A stretch of 7,497 nt of DNA from Micavibrio sp. UBA1664. Lineage in GTDB: Bacteria > Pseudomonadota > Alphaproteobacteria > Micavibrionales > UBA1664. How positions within the stretch are numbered: the stretch's first letter is position 1; each line of letters starts with the position of its first letter. The translations under genes and the position numbers were made by a program. This document shows, piece by piece, positions 6,161 through 7,497 of this stretch. The stretch is taken from contig DCKW01000088.1 of NCBI GenBank assembly GCA_002320485.1, positions 1-7,497 of the forward strand, in the 5' to 3' direction. The notes under the pieces were generated by a model that worked only from the letters and a program-made list of their open reading frames with translations, ran no database searches and had not been told where the DNA came from.

Positions 6161-6345
6161 AATACGTCTTTCTGAATATCTTCCTGAACTTATTACAGAA
6201 TATAAACAATGCCAATCCTTAGCATATATAGCGATTATTCTGTGTTCTGTTTTTATCAAAAATATCAATGATTGTGTTTTATGCCACGTCAGGTTAATAC
6301 TTAATCGGTTGTTCTGTATTGGAATGGCTGGAGCTTAATATCTCC
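6161..6345. other. Intergenic stretch between divergent units, no gene seen
   Basis: AT-rich DNA between the minus-strand 5609-6160 gene and the plus-strand RNA region. It should hold divergent promoters, but I found no convincing -35/-10 pair. TTGTGT at 6272 with TAATAC at 6295 (17 bp apart) is a weak plus-strand candidate. No convincing ORF was recognised. Confidence 0.4.
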
Positions 6346-6464
6346 TAAACTAGCGGTAAAGACACTGCCGGAAATGTGTCGCTACTCAATCCTGCGATTG
6401 GGTGGCGATGTCATGTCCAAGGCGTACGCCCAAAAGCATCGCGCCGTTTCTAGTTTAACGGATA

Positions 6465-6493
6465 TTAACACCCAGTCACCAGAGCAGAATAAC
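6465..6493 (+). promoter_or_regulatory. Possible promoter of the lipoprotein gene, inside the terminator
   Basis: TTAACA (6465-6470, five of six) and AATAAC (6488-6493, four of six) are 17 bp apart and would start transcription near 6500, ahead of the Shine-Dalgarno at 6521. The box lies across the terminator stem, so the match may be fortuitous. The alternative is that the lipoprotein gene is reached by readthrough from the structured RNA. Confidence 0.3.
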
Positions 6494-6507
6494 TCTGGTG
6501 ATTTTTT
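6476..6507 (+). terminator. Rho-independent terminator
   Basis: TCACCAGAG (6476-6484) and CTCTGGTGA (6493-6501) form a perfect 9-bp stem with an 8-base loop, followed directly by six T residues (6502-6507). There is no matching T-run on the minus strand, so it acts on plus-strand transcription. No plus-strand protein gene ends upstream of it, which implies a noncoding transcript or leader. Confidence 0.85.
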
Positions 6508-6536
6508 ATCTGCGGTTGATGGAGAGGGATTTTGAT

Positions 6537-7016
6537 ATGAGAAAAATTTTAGTTTTAATGGTTTTATTTTTAACCGGATGTGCAAATGCTACTTCGTCAG
6601 ATGTATTTGTGACAGAAAAAATAACTGCACCCAAAACGGTTGTGATAAGCGCATATAGAGCCCCATGGGTGTTTGAGATTGAAAAACGTCTACGTAAAAA
6701 TGGCTTTGCAGTTAAACGTATGGCAAGTCAAAATATAGCGGTACAAGATGTCACTGATACCAAAACCGTGGCCTATAATGAAGCAGCCGCACGTTACATA
6801 TTATTAATTGATGGATTTGCACCGAATGATTCTATGAATCGCTGCTATGGCGGCGGTTACAGATTTAGCTTTATAGATGTAGAATTGATTGACGCTATGA
6901 ATAATGAGACCATTTTCCATTATTCAAATTCGGGTTATTCAGAAGGTTGTCCACCATTATCCGGCACAATTTTTACTGACATAGAAAATCTTATGAATAA
7001 TGTATGGGAAAAATAA
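6537..7016 (+). CDS. Predicted lipoprotein, unknown function
   Basis: 159 residues beginning MRKILVLMVLFLTGC. The basic start, hydrophobic core and LTGC lipobox mark a type II signal peptide, with lipidation at Cys15. Ala16 after the cysteine suggests sorting to the outer membrane by the usual Lol rule. I chose the ATG at 6537 because GGAGAGG (6521-6527) sits nine bases upstream and the signal peptide then starts cleanly. A GTG at 6498 would add 13 residues and break it. The mature part has alternating strand and helix patterns (TVVISAYRAPWVFEIEKRL, AAARYILLIDGF, SFIDVELIDA) and two cysteines (103 and 138) that could form a disulfide. The layout faintly recalls periplasmic CsgG/LpoB-like folds, but I cannot assign a family. 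It is followed at 44 bases by a membrane-protein gene in the same direction. Confidence 0.82.
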   Translation: MRKILVLMVLFLTGCANATSSDVFVTEKITAPKTVVISAYRAPWVFEIEKRLRKNGFAVKRMASQNIAVQDVTDTKTVAYNEAAARYILLIDGFAPNDSMNRCYGGGYRFSFIDVELIDAMNNETIFHYSNSGYSEGCPPLSGTIFTDIENLMNNVWEK

Positions 7017-7060
7017 CCCCATGTTCCATTTAACAATATTATAAAACAGATAGGTGTAAG

Positions 7061-7345
7061 ATGAAATTATTTATAGCGATATTAATTGCAGCCACACTCA
7101 TCGGTGGATTTGCTGGTGGGGAAATTATGGACATTAATTTTTCTATCTTGGGTGCGGTCATAGGTGGTGTGGGAACGGCGGCTGTATTGCTGGGGTTAGG
7201 CGCATATTTTACAGCGCAAGAAGAAAAGAAAAGCGATTTAACCCCAGAAATGCGAGGTGTATTTGATCGTATGATTACTGGCAAAGAAAACCCAACAGCA
7301 AAAGAAATAGAAGATGCCAAGGCGCGTCTTCGATCAAAAAGATAA
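7061..7345 (+). CDS. Small membrane protein, unknown function
   Basis: 94 residues. Two hydrophobic segments are predicted, roughly residues 2-20 (LFIAILIAATLIGGFAGG) and 28-51 (SILGAVIGGVGTAAVLLGLG), both rich in glycine and alanine, followed by a charged soluble tail of about 40 residues (EEKKSDLTPEMRGVFDRM then AKEIEDAKARLRSK). Two membrane helices with a basic helical tail suggest a small inner-membrane protein. AGGTG at 7052-7056 serves as ribosome site. Its stop overlaps the Shine-Dalgarno of the next gene, so the two are likely cotranscribed. No family recognised. Confidence 0.7.
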   Translation: MKLFIAILIAATLIGGFAGGEIMDINFSILGAVIGGVGTAAVLLGLGAYFTAQEEKKSDLTPEMRGVFDRMITGKENPTAKEIEDAKARLRSKR

Positions 7346-7355
7346 GAGGTTCAAA

Positions 7356-7497
7356 ATGAAAGGTTCATTGATTGGTTTAGGTTTTATTTTATTTTTTGCT
7401 TTTGGGATTTTTCAACTGATTATCGGTTATCAAGGTATAGAGTATCATCTTGGTTCTGGGTGGGCGATCGCGGCATTGATTGGCACGTTTGTATTTC
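7356..7497 (+). CDS. Membrane protein, N-terminal part (cut by window end)
   Basis: The frame from ATG 7356 is open to the window end, giving 47 residues starting MKGSLIGLGFILFFAFGIFQL. AAGAGG at 7344-7349 is six bases upstream. One hydrophobic segment (about residues 5-24) and the start of a second (about 36-47, AIAALIGTFVF) are seen, separated by a polar turn with Tyr, Glu and His. Spacing of 10 bases to the previous stop supports an operon. Too short here to assign a family. Confidence 0.65.
   Translation, partial: MKGSLIGLGFILFFAFGIFQLIIGYQGIEYHLGSGWAIAALIGTFVF

Larger units (their letters stand above)
6346..6508 (+). ncRNA. Candidate structured RNA with intrinsic terminator, class unknown
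   Basis: Read as RNA on the plus strand, this region folds into a closed multibranch structure. TAAACTAG plus CGG (6346-6356) pairs with CCG (6444-6446) and CTAGTTTA (6450-6457) across a 3-base bulge. GACAC (6361-6365) pairs with GTGTC (6376-6380). GCTACTCAATC (6381-6391) pairs with GATTGGGTGGC (6396-6406) across a CTGC loop. GATG (6407-6410) can pair with CATC (6437-6440). An alternative extends the long hairpin to 15 pairs, 6377-6391 with 6396-6410. The G-U pairs in the long hairpin would be A-C mismatches on the other strand, so the structure favours plus-strand RNA. A strong terminator follows. I see no 6S, tmRNA, SRP, RNase P, tRNA or familiar riboswitch signature. It could be a small RNA, a leader of the lipoprotein gene, or a structured element such as an origin. 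Confidence 0.5.

Noticed and set aside
6421..6430. GGCGTACGCC 10-bp palindrome as a separate binding site
   Set aside because: It is short, and it lies inside the folded RNA region where it more likely takes part in pairing.
6346..6475. tRNA, tmRNA, SRP RNA, RNase P RNA or a known riboswitch
   Set aside because: None of the conserved cores I know for these classes (T-arm, SRP GGAA-loop consensus, RNase P P4, cobalamin or TPP boxes) is present.
1..7497. CRISPR array, IS element with terminal inverted repeats, or retron
   Set aside because: No regularly spaced repeat-spacer units, no DDE/TnpA/TnpB transposase and no reverse transcriptase were found.

Overview
The window looks like chromosomal DNA of a Gram-negative bacterium of low to moderate GC. 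It carries an RTX-type calcium-binding protein typical of type I secretion and a lipoprotein with a clear lipobox. A low-GC alphaproteobacterium or similar proteobacterium fits best, but this is inference from gene content. The sequence has no rRNA, tRNA or housekeeping marker to settle it.

Layout, left to right. (1) Positions 1-1637 (+) hold the 3' part of a large RTX/haemolysin-type repeat protein gene. It contains two tandem modules that are very similar at the DNA level and an AT-rich, lysine-rich tail. (2) Positions 1638-2387 (+) hold a Phd/YefM antitoxin and Doc toxin pair. It has a near-consensus sigma70 promoter, an 8-bp inverted repeat over the -10 box and a 20-bp perfect AT palindrome against the -35 box. 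(3) Positions 2396-5488 (-) hold a compact mobile-element core, read right to left: an unrecognised 57-residue ORF, a SpoVG-family nucleic-acid-binding protein, a gene II/X-family (filamentous-phage-like) rolling-circle replication protein and a large serine recombinase. All four reading frames overlap their neighbours. (4) Positions 5543-5623 hold three copies of a 12-bp motif, one inverted, upstream of that operon. (5) Positions 5609-6160 (-) hold an unrecognised 183-residue protein gene. (6) Positions 6346-6508 (+) hold a region that folds into a branched RNA with wobble pairs that make sense only on the + strand, followed by a strong intrinsic terminator. I could not match it to a known RNA class. 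(7) Positions 6537-7497 (+) hold a small set of envelope genes: a lipoprotein and two small membrane proteins, the last cut by the window end.

How the parts may work together (inference). Rep would replicate the excised element by rolling circle. The serine recombinase would integrate and excise it. SpoVG would act as a DNA/RNA-binding partner or regulator, possibly in the slot that a single-strand-binding protein fills in filamentous phages. The 12-bp repeats are candidate Rep- or SpoVG-binding sites, and Phd-Doc may stabilise the element. No coat, Zot-like or secretin gene is present, so this is not a complete inovirus. The element's ends could not be placed. The most promising undescribed items are the structured RNA and the SpoVG-Rep-recombinase cassette with its repeat cluster.
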